Origin: Lunularia cruciata
Taxonomy: Eukaryota > Streptophyta > Marchantiopsida > Lunulariales > Lunulariaceae
Direction: 5' to 3'
NCBI GenBank assembly: GCA_948567375.1
Contig: CAOYZS010000005.1
Span: 496,001-560,000 of the forward strand
Length of the DNA stretch: 64,000 bases
A program made the position numbers and the translations under genes. Each line of letters opens with the position of its first letter. Position 1 is the first letter of the stretch. Positions 1 to 11,499 of this stretch are shown piece by piece. The notes under the pieces are model-generated. The model saw only the letters and a list, made by a program, of their open reading frames with translations. It was not told where the DNA came from and searched no databases.

Positions 1-153
1 TAGAAATCTTGGAGCAATCTGAACCTCTTGTGTTCCCTAGGGTGGATTACTCTCAAATGGTGTTAGCCATGTACATACTCTATTAGTTATAGAGTGAGAG
101 AAAAGAAAAGAAAAAAAGAAAAATTGAGAGAAGAAAAATAGTGAGGGATTAAG

Positions 154-1290
154 ATGGGGAAACTTCCGGTTTTCTTTGGCAAGGATGGAGAAGATGTGGA
201 GGCCTTTGTGAGAGACTTCAAGAGAGATTGCATAGGAAGAAATGAAAGGAGGAAGAATGAGTGGGCCTCATTATTACCAGGTTTCTTTGAGGATGTAGCA
301 CTTACATGGTATGAGTCAGAATACCAAAAGAGAGAGGAAAGACGGGCAAGAAGAGTCTTGGGAGAGTTTGACTTTAGCACTCATTGAGAACTTTCATCTA
401 GATGAGAGTTAAGAGAGATTGATGAGTGAGGTTACCTATCTCAAACAAAGAGATGGAGAGAAAGTGAGAGTCTATGTGGAAAGAGTGGAGAAGTTAGAGT
501 CTAGATTCCGCATATTGTTGGTTGGGGATGATGTGGAGACTACTATGATTGACATAGGAAGTATGCTCACCAAGAATTTTGTGGGAGGGTTGAGATCACA
601 AATTAGAAGCAAGGTGAGATATGAGAATCCTTCTTCCGAGGTTGAAGCTATCAAGATCACAATTTGTATGGAGGAGAGTTTGGAAGGGGATGAGAGTGAT
701 TTGGTGGTGAAGGAGGTTGTGCATCCTCCTCAAGGTTACAAGTATGGTGGAACTTCTGATACTTTGGTGGCAAGGGTTGCACCAAAATTAGTAGTTTCTC
801 CAGTTCTTGCACCTCCACCAAAGGATCCACTTCAAACCATCACAAAACAACTTGCAGATCTCAAGATCAATATGGTGCAACTATGGGAGAACATAGAGGT
901 GGATCAGAATGTGGGGAGAGGACCTAAGAGTTATGGAAGTCATCCATATAGAGGAGGCCAACCAACCAACAATTTCAATGAGAGAAATTGTTTTGGTTGT
1001 GGAGGAAGAGGTCACATCCAAAGGAATTACCCAAATTCCATTACCATGGAGGAAGGGGTTATGAAGGAGCCAATAGAGGGAAAGAGAGAGGTAGTGAAAC
1101 CCAAGTGGCTCCTAATCCAAACAAAGATAAGGGGATAGCATCTATAGATATGGTTGAGAGCAAGCATGAGAAGGGAGAGTGCTCAAATTCCAAGGGTCTT
1201 AATTTGGATCTTTTGGCACAAGAAAAGAAGAGAGCTCATTTTGAAGAGGATTTGCACTCTTCTCAAGGATTTATAGGAGTAAATCCTTGA
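154..1290 (+). pseudogene. gag of gypsy element 1, frameshifted
   Basis: Gag coats the retrotransposon particle and binds its RNA. The N-terminal piece (154-387) begins MGKLPVFFGKDGEDVEAF and contains a gag-like ALTWYESEY stretch. The next piece (419-1138) continues in another frame. A CCHC zinc knuckle lies near 985-1030 and reads CFGCGGRGHIQRNY. The fourth ligand, normally Cys, is Tyr (TAC), so this knuckle is probably non-functional. At least two frame changes separate the segments, and a tail frame runs to about 1290. The family assignment is firm; the exact start is taken as the first Met of the first piece. Confidence 0.75.
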
Positions 1291-1561
1291 TACCAAGATA
1301 CTCCTATGCCTACTAGGAGCACTTGCACAAGCACTTCAACACCATCAACAATAAAGACTCCAAGGAAGAAGTTGGGGATGGAGGACTTGTTAATCTCAAA
1401 GCAACAATGGAACTACAATGTCATGGAGGATGTTGGTAGTCACAAGGCTAACATCACAATGGGCCAATTGATTGCTTTGAATCCTACTTTGAGAAGGAGC
1501 TTAGAGGTGGTTTGAGTTCTACAAGGAGCAAGAGAAGAAGAAGGCAAAAGCTCCAATATCA

Positions 1562-1951
1562 ATGGGGGTGGTGGATGCCAAACCAACACCATGGGAGGCT
1601 TGTGAATATGCCTTCAAGTTTGATGTGAGAGTGAATGGTCACAACATTGAGGATGCATTGGTTGATGGAGGATCAGTAGTGAATGCCATATCAGAAAGAT
1701 TGATGAAGAAGTTGGATATGATACCCTCAAGACCCTCAACATTTGTGGTGAGCATGACAAACAAGTAACAAGTTTGACCAATAGGGGTGATGGATAAAGT
1801 GACAGTTTTAATTATGTGAGTTCAAAATCTCATGACTTTCCAAGTCTTGAAGGATTCAAGCTATGACTTACTTCTTAGGAGGCCATGGTTGAGAGCAGCA
1901 TGCACAATTGATAGATGGCACAAAGGGTACTTGAGGATTGGGCCATCAAAT
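1562..1951 (+). pseudogene. aspartic protease of gypsy element 1
   Basis: This is the retroviral-type aspartic protease that cleaves the polyprotein. The frame 1562-1768 contains ALVDGGSVVNAISERLMKK, which corresponds to the usual LVDTGS-type active-site loop with D-G-G in place of D-T/S-G. A second frame from about 1832 contains YDLLLRRPWLRAA, matching the conserved hydrophobic-G-R-P-W-L segment near the protease C-terminus, with Arg where Gly is usual. A stop and a frameshift lie between them (about 1766-1830). The frame is broken at 1952 by insertion of family R copy B and resumes at 10,001. Confidence 0.75.
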
Positions 1952-2006
1952 TGTGGTACCCATATTTTTGTTTTTTTCTTATTTTTGAAGAAGTGTATAG
2001 ATGAAG

Positions 2007-4706
2007 TGTGGTACCCACATTTTGTTTTCAAAATGTGGAAGAAGAAGTGTATACAAAAGTTGATTTGTGCCTATATGGCCAAAGAAGGCAAAGAAAAGTG
2101 TCTTTGGGATGAAACCCGAGGTAACATGGCTTTGGGTCATAAGGCAAAGTACTCGGAACTGCCCTGTCATCATACAACCCAAAGTAAGGAGTCCTCGCCT
2201 TGGAAGTGCTCAACCCGAGGCGAGGACAATGTAACAACTTTCCTTTGGGGCAAGAGATTCAAGAAGAGACCGTTCAAAAACGGCGGTCATACGTGTGAAG
2301 GACACTTGACAGTGACAGGAGCATGCAAGAGGTGTGATTTGTCGGTAGAAACTCAAATTGAAGAGAGCCAAAGAAGGCGTGACTCTATAAAAATTGAGCT
2401 AAAGACAAAGCGATGACAAGCAATTTTCCCTTGCCATTAAGAAGTCGTCTTGCAAGAGATCGTGGGAAGGGAAGTAGAGTCAAAGACACGTTGGTGTGTA
2501 GAGGAGAATTTGAGAGAGCTAATCCGGGAATCAGTAGGAAGAATAGTCCCCAACCCAGAGTGGAAGAGAGAAAGATGGGAGGAGGGAAGAAGAACTCTGA
2601 ATTCAGAGTGAGAAATCATGCAATTCGGAGGTTAGATGTGATTGCAAGAATTGAAGTCTTGAGCAGACTTTAGATCACATTCTTGGCGTGGAATTGGAAT
2701 GTAAGCTTTCCAAGGTTCATGACTGAGATAATCAAGAGTAGATGTCTCGATGGCCATGAGGAAGAAGGGAAGAGAGGTAATCTGGCTCGTTGGACAAAGT
2801 CGGATTGGAGGTTGGTACTCGGAAGAGAAGCAAGCACGGAGCGTGGTGCCACATTCTTGGGGAAGGGAGAAGTAGCAGAAGAAACCCCGAAGGTGAGAGA
2901 TGCTTTCTCTTCAAAGCGCACAAAGAATGGATACAAAGTAGAGAGTTACAAAGATCCTATCAAGCAAGAGATTGTGAGTGCTCTAATGGCAATCTTGAAG
3001 CCGAAGAGAAAGACTTATGTGATGAAGCACCAAGCGGTGTTCTTCTATAAGATGTTTGCAGGAGAGCCGATTAACTAGGCAAAGTGTTTTCATGGGCGAA
3101 CAAGACAGATGGTGTGGAATTTGTGGGATAAATCACCTCCGCATTACATTGTGCCATTTGTAGCTCATTTCTATATGGGGCTGAACTTGCTCAATGCGGC
3201 GGAGTGCAACAGGATGGTGTCGCATTCCCATCCCGACTTAAGAAAGGATGTTGACGCAAAGGAACAACAATACATTCTTCAGATCAGGAGCAGCGATGAG
3301 TACTACGTGCAGACGGGGAAGAGTGTGCAGTTGGATGTGAGTACTCCAAAGTTGAAGAAGAGGAGTCAACAAGGAGAAGGAGAAGATGTTGAGGAAGTAA
3401 GACCTCAGAATACTAGAAGAGTAAACCTGAGGAAAGGTATGGTGGTAATCACATCGTTGGAAGAAGAATTGGAAGGCAAAGCCGAGTGCAAGTCCAAAGA
3501 CTCGAAAAGAGATGAAGAACCCGAGCTCACACTACAGAGTGGAGACACGAGTAGTGATAGCGATGATGGAGGGGAGATGACATCAATACCCAAGGAAGAA
3601 AAAGCCACGATGGAGATGGAGGAGAAAGGTAACTCAAAGTTGGAAGACAAAGTGCCAGAGTAGGAAGAAAGGAAAGTTAGCATTCAACAAGGAGTTTGTT
3701 CCAAGCAAAAGGTGAAGTGTGAAGCGGGGCCGAGTAAGGTAAGAGAAGAGGAGAATGAAATTTCTGGGAGTGAAGCATCCATTCCTATATGGCAACTACG
3801 GCTCAGAAGGTGAGTGTCAAGTGAAGAAGAGGTGAAGAAGGAGATCACTCCGCAAGTTAAGGTAACTCTGAGTGAAGGAGTGGAGTACCTGCGGGAGGTT
3901 GTGTGCCCCTTATTAGTGAAGTTAGAGCACAAGAAGAAGGAGATGCAAAGTCAAAGTGTCTAGAGGTGAAGATTGCGTTGCAGGTATTAGCACAATTAGA
4001 AGAAGAGAACTCAGAATTGAAGAAGAGTATTTTCCAAGGTGAGGAGGAAAGGGAAGTAATATGAGTAGATGCAGTAGTGCAGAATCAAATGATTGAGAAT
4101 TTGAGGAGAGAAGTAAGGAATTGGGAGGAGCTGATAGAGCAAAGTGTTATGGCAAAGGAAAGATAAATTGCTAAATATGAAATCTTGAAGCAACAGTTTG
4201 CTGATTCAAGACTAGAAATTATCCATGCTATGGCAAGAGTAGTAGAGAAAGAACAAGAGCTCGATCAGGTGATGGAGAGTGTAGAGGAGAAGAAGCAGCT
4301 ATGGCAACTAGAATTGATAGTGCGGTATAGAGAAGAAGAAAGGTTGAGAGAGTTACTTCAAATCAAGGAAGTTGTGCCTTCAGTGGAGGGGTGGAACACA
4401 ATTCTAAGGCAAAGTCGTTTTGTAGTGAAGTGTTGTTTTTGAGAGAGCGTGAATGATCACAATCAAGATGTTTTGGAAAGAATTGAAGGTGTTGTGATTA
4501 AGGAGTGTTACTTTGTGATGAGACTATGAGTCAATGCTTGTTACTCTCTTCTGGGTGTGGTTTCTATCTAAGAGACTAAAGAAGAACTCAAGAAGAACTA
4601 AAATTGTTACTTTGCTTTGTATTTGACCAAATCTGACTTGTATCTCTGCTGGAATGAAATTTACTTACCCAATTACCGCAAAAGTGATATTTGTCAAGTT
4701 ATCACA
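2007..4706 (+). mobile_element. family R copy A, nested in copy B
   Basis: This 2,700-bp copy starts TGTGGTACCCACATTTTG and ends CAAGTTATCACA. It is flanked by a perfect 5-bp duplication, TGAAG at 2002-2006 and 4707-4711. Deleting it joins the 5' leader of copy B (1952-2006) to the matching leader sequence at 4712. Relative to copies B and C it lacks the 3' third of the open frame: the coding sequence jumps near 4,355 to the 3' non-coding block that also occurs at about 9,650 in copy B. Confidence 0.75.
2575..4439 (+). pseudogene. family R protein, copy A (decayed)
   Basis: This is the broken open frame of the unrecognised family R protein. From Met at 2575 (MGGGKKNSEF) it keeps the family's N-terminal domain, including FLAWNWN, SDWRLVLGRE, NGYKVESY and HYIVPFVAHFY. 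An acidic, Glu/Lys-rich region follows to about 3660, then a heptad-rich coiled-coil stretch (about 3980-4340, with QQFADSRLEIIHAMARV). In-frame stops lie at 2671, 3076 and 3661, and there are several shifts after 3700. The C-terminal domain is deleted. I recognise no known domain; a gag-like structural protein is one possibility, inferred only from context. Confidence 0.55.
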
Positions 4707-5937
4707 TGAAGTCATATTGTGCTTGTATGACATCAAAAGGTGAAGAATGGTGTCTTTGGGTTGTAACCCAAAGTAAAGTGACTTTGTGTCAGAAGATGAA
4801 GTACTCTGAGTGGTCCTATCAACATTCAATGCAAAGTAAGGAGACTCGGCTTGGGGATGCTCAACCCAAGGCAAGGATAATATAACAACTTTCCTTCAGA
4901 GTTGGACATTCAAGAATGGTACACACGGTAAAAAAATACCGCACATAAAAAATGGCTGGCCTATGAGCGGGAGAAAATTGATAGTGATAGGAGCATGAAG
5001 GAGGTGTGATTTCTTAGTAGAAACTCAAAGGAAGAAAGACAGAGGAAGCGCTCCACTATAAGATTTGGATAGGGACAAAGAGATGACAAGTAGTTTTCCA
5101 TTGCCATTAAGGAGTTGTCCTGAGGGAGGTCATGGAAAAGGAAGTGTAGTAAGAGACGCGCTGGTGCATTGAGAAGTCAGAGAGAGTCCAAGAATGAGTT
5201 AGAAGAGTAGCCACCAACCCAGAGTGGAGGAGAGTAAGATGGGAGGCAAGAAGAAGAACTCCAAATTTGTAGTGATAAATCATGCAATTCAGAGATTAGA
5301 TGTGATTGCAAGAATCGAAGTCTTGAGCAGACTTCGGATCACATTCTTGGCATGGAATTGGAACCTTAGTTTTCCAAGTTTCATGACCAAGATCATTGAG
5401 AATAAATATTTTGATGGACCCAAGGAAGAAGCTAAGAGAGGAAATCCGGCTCACCGGACAGAGTCGGATTGGAGGTTAGTACTCAGAAGAGAGGTGGTGA
5501 GGAGTAGGGAGCCACATTCTTGGGGAAAGGAGAAGTAGCTGAAGGAACCTAAGAAGTGAGAGATGCCTTTTCTTCAAAGTGCACAAAGAATGGCTACAAA
5601 GTTGAGAGCTACAAGGATCCTATGAAGAGAGGCATCATAGGAGCAATGATACCTATCTTCAAGCCAGAGCAAACTACTTATGTGATGAAACATCAAGTGG
5701 TGTTCTTCCATGAGATGTTTGTAGGGGAGCTAATCAATTGGGTGAAGTGCTTTCATTAGCATACAAGACAAATGTTGTGGAACTTGCAGGAAAAGTTGCC
5801 TCCACACTACATTGTGCCATTTGCAACCCACTTCTACTTGGGATTGAATTTGCTAAATACAGTGGAGAGACACAAGATGGTGTTGCACTTCCATCTCGAC
5901 TTAAGAAAAGATGCTAATGCGGAGGAGTAGTAGTACA

Positions 5938-7500
5938 TGTGACAACCCGGCAAATATCACTTTTGTGGTAATTGGGTAAGTAAAGTTCATTCTCGCAGAG
6001 ATACTAACCAGAATTGGTCAAATACAAAGTCAAAAGTCACAATTGCAGTTCTTCTTGATGGCTTCTTTAATCTCTTAGGAAGAAACTACACCCAAAAGAG
6101 AGTAACAAGCTCACAATCTTGACAACTTGTCATAAATTCACACACCTAATTGCATCATAGCAAATTCTGTCCAAACAACTCTTGAGTGTGATGATTCAGA
6201 TTCTCCCAAAGATGGCACTTCACTGCGAAGAACGATTTCACCTCAGAATTGTGTTCCACCCCTCCACTGAAGGCACAACTTCCTCGATCAAAATTGCTTC
6301 ACATCAACTTTGTGCTGCACTCACAAATGCAGAATACTACCAACACTACAATTCCTCTCAGATCTGTCAAGGCATTGCTCCGATGCACTTCACTCAAGAT
6401 CAAACACAAAAAATGAAGATCAAGGCTGCAGATTCCAACATCCACAGACACACTGACTTGCCCCTCGGAATTCTCCACACACTCATAAACACAAACACAA
6501 AATTGACAATCGGAATTAAGCTTAGGCGACGAGCACTGAGAACAGCACTTCGCTTTATCTATCTTCAAAAATATGAATATTGAATAACATAAGACTGCAA
6601 ATGCTCCCCTTAAATACTGAAGCAAATGGCAGACTTGCCTACCTAGACACCGCTTCCTAGCATCTCTTCCTACCTGCAGATTCTAATTGACAATCTATCT
6701 CTTCATATCTACCTCTTCTCGTCTCAAAATTGATACTTAGCCCAATCCAATGTCTACCTCATCATCGGCTTCCAAACCCGATGATCTTCTTAATACTTTG
6801 CCTTCTTCGAGTATAGCTGATTCTACCAATTCCTTTACTAATTCTACGACTTCTACACTAGTAACTACAATTGAGCTCAAGAGTGACTTATCTAACTCTC
6901 TATCTCCTGACCTACTCTTATCTACTGTGTCAATTATCAAGTCAGATGACACCTGAATTCCTACTTCTGCGACATTGGGTCTCTTCTCCACTGTCACACT
7001 ATTCTGAATCTTCTCTAACTCACTTGCGATAGGCTTCTGGACACACATTACTGCAGGACGACTACTCAAAGGGATTGGAAATTTACTCGGAACATTCAAC
7101 TTTTCCCTGCGCACTTGCAATTTTATATTACCCCGAATCGCATTCATTCTTTAGTCAATTTCAGTTTTGAATTTATCTCTTCTGCGTGCAACTCCCGGTC
7201 ACTATAAAGACCTGCTTCTTTTGCCACCGCCGTTTCTCGATATGTACTTTCTTGCCACATACCAAGGTTGTTAAACGTTCTTCGTCTCTCCTGCGCCTTC
7301 CAACCCAAAGACGGTGATCTTTGGACTTTTTCCGTCGTACTCCTCTTCCGAGTACCTCCATCATCGGATCCGATGTCATCTTCTTCGGATGTCCTCTGAA
7401 GTTAGTTTCATCTATTCTTTGTCCACAATTCAACTTTCAATGCTTGCTTCTTCTCTTAAACAAGACTAAACCTAGAAAAACAAAAAAATGTGGGACCGCA
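5938..7500 (-). mobile_element. family R copy D, inverted deletion derivative
   Basis: The copy is inserted in opposite orientation inside copy B. On the plus strand it starts TGTGACAACCCGG at 5938 and ends TGTGGGACCGCA at 7500, with a perfect 5-bp duplication GTACA at 5933-5937 and 7501-7505. On the minus strand it has the normal 5' leader, closely matching copy C (both share a segment with two GGATCCGATG-like blocks), and the normal 3' end. About 2.2 kb of the central coding region is missing. Copies C and D appear to be one subfamily, distinct from A and B. Confidence 0.75.
6737..7147 (-). pseudogene. shortened family R protein in copy D
   Basis: An uninterrupted frame of 136 codons joins the leader-derived N-terminus (MNAIRGNIKLQVRREKLN) to the family's C-terminal domain (ELEKIQNSVTVEKRPNVAEV and a terminal LEADDEVDIG motif). 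The N-terminal domain and coiled coil are deleted. The leader in copy C can be read through the same residues, so the deletion fused two ends of a longer frame without breaking it. Function unknown; it may simply be a remnant that has kept its frame by chance. Confidence 0.4.
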
Positions 7501-10000
7501 GTACATTTTGCAGATTAGAAGCAGTGACGAGTACAACGCACAGATGGGGCAGAGTGTGCAGTTGAAGGTGAATACTCCAAAGTCAAAGAAGAGGAGTCAA
7601 TGAGAAGAAGAAGAAGTAGTAGTGGCGATGAGACCTCGGAAGACCAAGAAAGTAAATCTGAGGAAAGACCTAGTAGTAATTGTGTTGTCAGGTGAAGAAT
7701 CAGAAGGGGAAGCCGTGTACGAGCCAGAAGACTCGGAGAAGGAGGAAGAACTTGAACTCACGTTGTAGAGTGGTGAAGTAAGCAGCAAGAGTGAAGATGG
7801 CATGGAGATGAAGCCGGTACCAGAGGAGGAAGAAGAAAGCTGGAGATGGTAGAAGAATGTAACTCAAGATGAGAAGATGATGTTCCAAAGAAGGAGGAGA
7901 AGCGGATGACCATTCAAAGAGGTGTCCATTCTAGAAGAAGGCAACGCATGAGGTGGGACCAAGTAGAAGAAGAGAAGTGGAGAGTGGAAATTTGGGAAGT
8001 GAAGAATCCATCCCAATAAGGTGAGTATGGCTGAGAAGAAGAGTGTCCAATGAAGAAGGAGAAAAGCCCGCAAGTCAAGGTAAATCAGAGCAAAGGAGTA
8101 GAGTATCTGAGGGAGGTTGTATGCCCATTGTTAGTGAAGTTGGAGGAGAAGAAGAAAAAGATGTAGTCAAAATGTCCAAAGGTGAAGACTGTGTTGCAGG
8201 TGTTGGGAGATTAGAGAAAGAGAACTCAGAGTTGAAGGAGAGCATAATCCAAGGTGAGGAGCAGAGGGAAGTACTACGAGTAGATGCAGTAGTACAGAAT
8301 CAAGTAATTGAAAACTTGAAGAAGGAAGTGGGAAGTCAAGAGCAAGTAATAGATCAGAATGTCATAGGGAGAGAAAGACAGATAGCGGAGTATGAAATCT
8401 TGAAACAGCAGTTTGTTGATTCACGATTAGAAATCATCCATGCTATGGCAAGAGTAGCAGAGAAGGAGCAAGAGCTCAATAGAGTGATGGAGAGTGTAGA
8501 AGAGAAGAAGTAGCTCTAGCAAAGAGAGTTGACAGTGAGATATAGAGAGGAAGAGAGATTGATTGGAAGGGAGTTACTTTGTAATCTGGAAGAGAAGATT
8601 GTTCAGAAGGAGAAGGAGACGGCGAAAGCCAAAAATTGGCGATGTATAGGGAAGATTGGCTGGCGGATTGAGAACATGAGAGGAGGATGAGACTTGAGCC
8701 ATTGAAGGAGATCATAATGAAGATGAATGCAATGTTGAGTATAGAAGCCCGTGTGAGGATTGAGGAAACAAGATTGCACAAGTTGAAGCTCTTGGTGCAA
8801 GAGACGAGGAGGAGACATGCAAAGGATAAAGATTTGAATGCTTTGCTGATTAGTCTCAAAACTCATGTAGATAGGAAGATATTGGAAGTGGAAGACAATA
8901 TTATGATCAGATCAGATTTAGTTAAGTTAGAGATAGATAAACTTCGGAAAGATGTAAGAGCAAAGCCTGAAGTAGATGAGATAGGAGTACAGATATCTTA
9001 GGAGTTACCATTGGTGATATTAGAGAAAGATAGGCCAGAAGATAAAGAGCTAGATAGATTACCTACTAGTGTAATTGTAGATCTGAGTGAAGAAGTAATA
9101 GAAATAGTGAAGGATTTAGTAGACTCAGATAAACCTAAGGACAAAGTACTATGTGAAGTTACTTTGGGATTGGAAGCCGAGGAAGAAGTAGACATCGGAT
9201 CGGCATAGTAACAATTTTGAGATTTGAAGAGGCAAATATGAAGAGGTGCATTTGGATCTGCAGGTTAGAAAAGTTGTTGTAAAATGGTATAGTTGTTAGT
9301 AATTGTAAATTGCTTTACTATTTTAAAGGGAGCATTCGTAGTGTTATGTTGTTCAATATTCATTATTTCTGGGAATAGATAAAGCAAAGTGGTGATTTCA
9401 GTGCTCATTGCTTAAGCTTGATTCCATGTATCAATGTTGTGTGTGTGTGTTTGTGAGTGTGTGGAGAATTCTGAAATGCAAGTCAATGTGCATGTTAGAT
9501 GTTGGATTCCGCACCCTTGATCTTCATTTTGTGTGTTTGATCCTAAGTGAAGTGCATCGGAGCAATGCCTTGATAGATCCAAGAGGAATTCTAGTGTTGG
9601 TAGTATTCTATATTTGTGAGTGTAGCATAGTGTTGATGTGAAGCAATTTTGATCAAGGAAGTTGTGCCTTCAATGGAGGGGTGGAACACAATTCTGAGGT
9701 GATGTCGTTTTGCAATGAAGTACCATTTTCAAGAGAATCTGAGTCATCACAATCAAGATTGTTTGAACAAATTTGATGAAGTTGTGATAAAGGGTGACAA
9801 ATTGTTATGATGAGACTACAAGTCAGTGCTTGTTACTCTCTTCTAGGTGTAGTTGCTACCTGAGAGATTAAAGATGAAATCAAGAAGGACTACATTGTGA
9901 CATTTGACTTTGTATTTGACCAATTTGACTAGTATCTCTTTACAAGAACAAACTTTACTTACCTTATTACCACAAAAGTGATATTTGCCAAGTTGTCACA

Positions 10001-10385
10001 CAAACCATAGAGTCACAATTCTTGTGATTAACACTACCAACACTTCACATTCGAATACACCATCTTGTGATTATCGAGAATCAAATTTTGAAGAAGGAGC
10101 TTCAAGTGTGGACACAAGCATGGAAGAGGAGACTTCCATGGAGGAGGATGAATTTGAATGTGATTCAGATGTGTATCCCTTGTGTGGTATGGATTTTGCA
10201 CCTAAGCCAAAGGTTTTGAAGGACCCACATAAATCATATTGACACTTGAGGAGATAGAGAGGAGGTTATCTACCCTCAAGCATGGTCCATATGTTACCAA
10301 GGAGGAGAAGGTGAGATTTGAGGAGATTTTCTGCAAGTTCATCCATGTGTTTGCTTTCAAATACATGGATCTGAAGGAAGTCACC
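10001..10385 (+). pseudogene. pol segment of gypsy element 1, downstream of protease
   Basis: After the family R insertion the gypsy frame resumes (HRVTILVINTTNTSHSN) and runs through an acidic linker rich in Glu and Asp (10,090-10,160). It continues to FAPKPKVLKDPHKSY near 10,195-10,240. A shifted frame follows with GPYVTKEEKVRFEEIFCKF and a stretch ending MDLKEVTVEP. In Ty3/gypsy polyproteins this type of segment lies just ahead of the RT domain. It stops near 10,386, where sequence shared with the 3' LTR of the methyltransferase-bearing element begins. RT and later domains are absent. Confidence 0.6.
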
Positions 10386-10518
10386 GTGGAGCCCATCATC
10401 ACTTTGCACCGTTTGCACTGTCGAGTGTGCCATCAGTGGGACCGTTAGGGTTCAGACCTAGCTCGAGTCCAGGGGGTATACTTTTGAAGTGCAGCTCCAA
10501 AGAGCTCACTTCTCAGAT
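10386..10518 (+). repeat. truncated LTR piece at 5' side of the methyltransferase gypsy element
   Basis: The segment matches 21,780-21,912 inside the 3' LTR, with scattered transitions (shared core CATCACTTTGCACC, then GTTCAGACCTAGCTC). The first 240 bp or so of the LTR are missing. At 10,519 the match ends and the sequence switches to the reverse complement of 21,889-22,097. The two blocks form inverted arms around GCTCCAAAGAGCTCACTTCTC near 10,490-10,518 and 10,700-10,735. Confidence 0.55.
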
Positions 10519-11490
10519 GTAATCAGATTGTTTACCATGCTCAACTCAACTCAACTCAGATCAATACTTGATTTATCACTCTATAAACTGCCAACAATTG
10601 GGCACTAATTACAGTCAAACCACACCCACTCAAGCATAGAGAATCCAAGTGACGCTTGCCGGCCTTTGTCCACCATAGCCAGGAACTCAAAGGCTCAACA
10701 TCAGAGAAGTGAGCTCTTTGGAGCTGCACCTCATGCAAGTGTATGCCTCACGTAGGCTCTCTCCAGCCTTCAGATGGAACTCCTGCAAGCTCCTCAGCTT
10801 GTTAGTCTGTACTCCCTAGTAGTTCTGCCTCAAACACAAGAAGAACTCCACCATGGGGTTAAACCCTAGTACCACACCACCTCCTGTAGCGATACCTCCA
10901 CTCGTAGTAGCACTATCTCCAGCTAGTGCACCTCCACTAGCTCCACCACCACTACTCGAGTTAGAACTCGTAGGTACAGTCAATCTACTCCTAGCCACCA
11001 AACTTGAAGTGATAGAGACATAGTTTGGAGACCAATACTGTCTCCATAACTTGATCTCCTCCAAATGAGCTCTCCTGAACTCATGGTAATCATCCATTGG
11101 TGGACCCTCTAGATGCTGAAACAACCCCTTCCATGCCATGAAAGGTGTGAACAAAGTCGGGTTCTGCATCTACTGCAGATCACACCAACTGTCAAACTCC
11201 TAGATGAAGTCATCCAACTCAATGGTAACCACTATACCAGAGTAACGCCTAGGGCCTTTGGAGGCCCCATAAATCTTGTCCATGTCCCACAACAACGGTG
11301 CAGACACACCAAGTGCACTCTCAACTGAATTAGCTCTTGTGTCAAACTCCAACTCAGAGTCAATCTCCTCCTTCATTGGGACCTAAGATACAGGCTGATA
11401 CCGAGTGCCACTCAGAGTAAACCCACTACGTACTGTAGGGCTATCTCCTCTGGAATCCCCAAAGAACTCCGTCATGACCAAGTAACCACA
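10519..11490 (-). pseudogene. inverted gag segment of the methyltransferase gypsy element
   Basis: The minus strand encodes a gag-like protein between 11,400 and 10,740: MDDYHEFRRAHLEEIKLWRQY, a Ser/Gly/Ala-rich linker, then MVEFFLCLRQNY and KLRSLQEFHLKAGESLREAYT. The last segment resembles plant gypsy capsid sequences that precede the zinc knuckle. The zinc knuckle itself is on the plus strand at 11,615. So the capsid part has been inverted relative to the rest of the element, together with an LTR block (10,519-10,735). Two TAG stops lie where Gln is likely (before MQNPTLF and after RQNY). Confidence 0.6.
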
Positions 11491-11499
11491 ATAGCAAAC

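Larger units (their letters stand above)
5239..9208 (+). pseudogene. family R protein, copy B (interrupted)
   Basis: This is the same protein as in copies A and C. The frame starts at Met 5239 (MGGKKKNSKF) and runs with stops and shifts to 5937, where inverted copy D interrupts it after a codon block matching the DLRKDVDAKEQQYILQ region of copy A. It resumes at 7501 with FADQKQ-type residues and an acidic segment (7600-7850). A long coiled-coil region follows (8043-8513; EILKQQFVDSRLEIIHAMA), then a C-terminal part (8687-9208) ending in a EAEEEVDIGSA-type motif that is shared with copies C and D. That conserved tail marks the true C-terminus of the family. Confidence 0.55.
1952..10000 (+). 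mobile_element. family R copy B, containing nested copies A and D
   Basis: The copy starts TGTGGTACCCATATTTTT at 1952 and ends AGTTGTCACA at 10,000. It is flanked by CAAAT (1947-1951) and CAAAC (10,001-10,005), a 5-bp duplication with one transition. Copy A (2007-4706) and inverted copy D (5938-7500) are nested in it, leaving about 3.8 kb of its own sequence. Ends are TG and CA and the duplication is 5 bp, as made by retroviral-type integrases. The first and last several hundred bases show no direct repeat. It may therefore be a giant solo LTR or a non-autonomous element with LTR-like ends. Confidence 0.7.
1..10385 (+). mobile_element. Ty3/gypsy element 1, split by nested insertions
   Basis: This is a decayed Ty3/gypsy retrotransposon cut by the left edge of the window. 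Gag and protease frames occupy 1-1951 and a later pol piece lies at 10,001-10,385. The 8-kb block between them (1952-10,000) is an inserted family R copy flanked by CAAAT and CAAAC, and removing it brings the two parts back into one reading direction. No LTR is visible. RT, RNase H and integrase are missing because sequence of the methyltransferase-bearing gypsy element begins abruptly near 10,386. Gypsy identity is secure from the gag-protease order; the lineage within gypsy is not resolved. Confidence 0.8.

Noticed and set aside
9430-9470. TG-rich run that might be a microsatellite.
   Set aside because: Too short and interrupted to be worth annotating.
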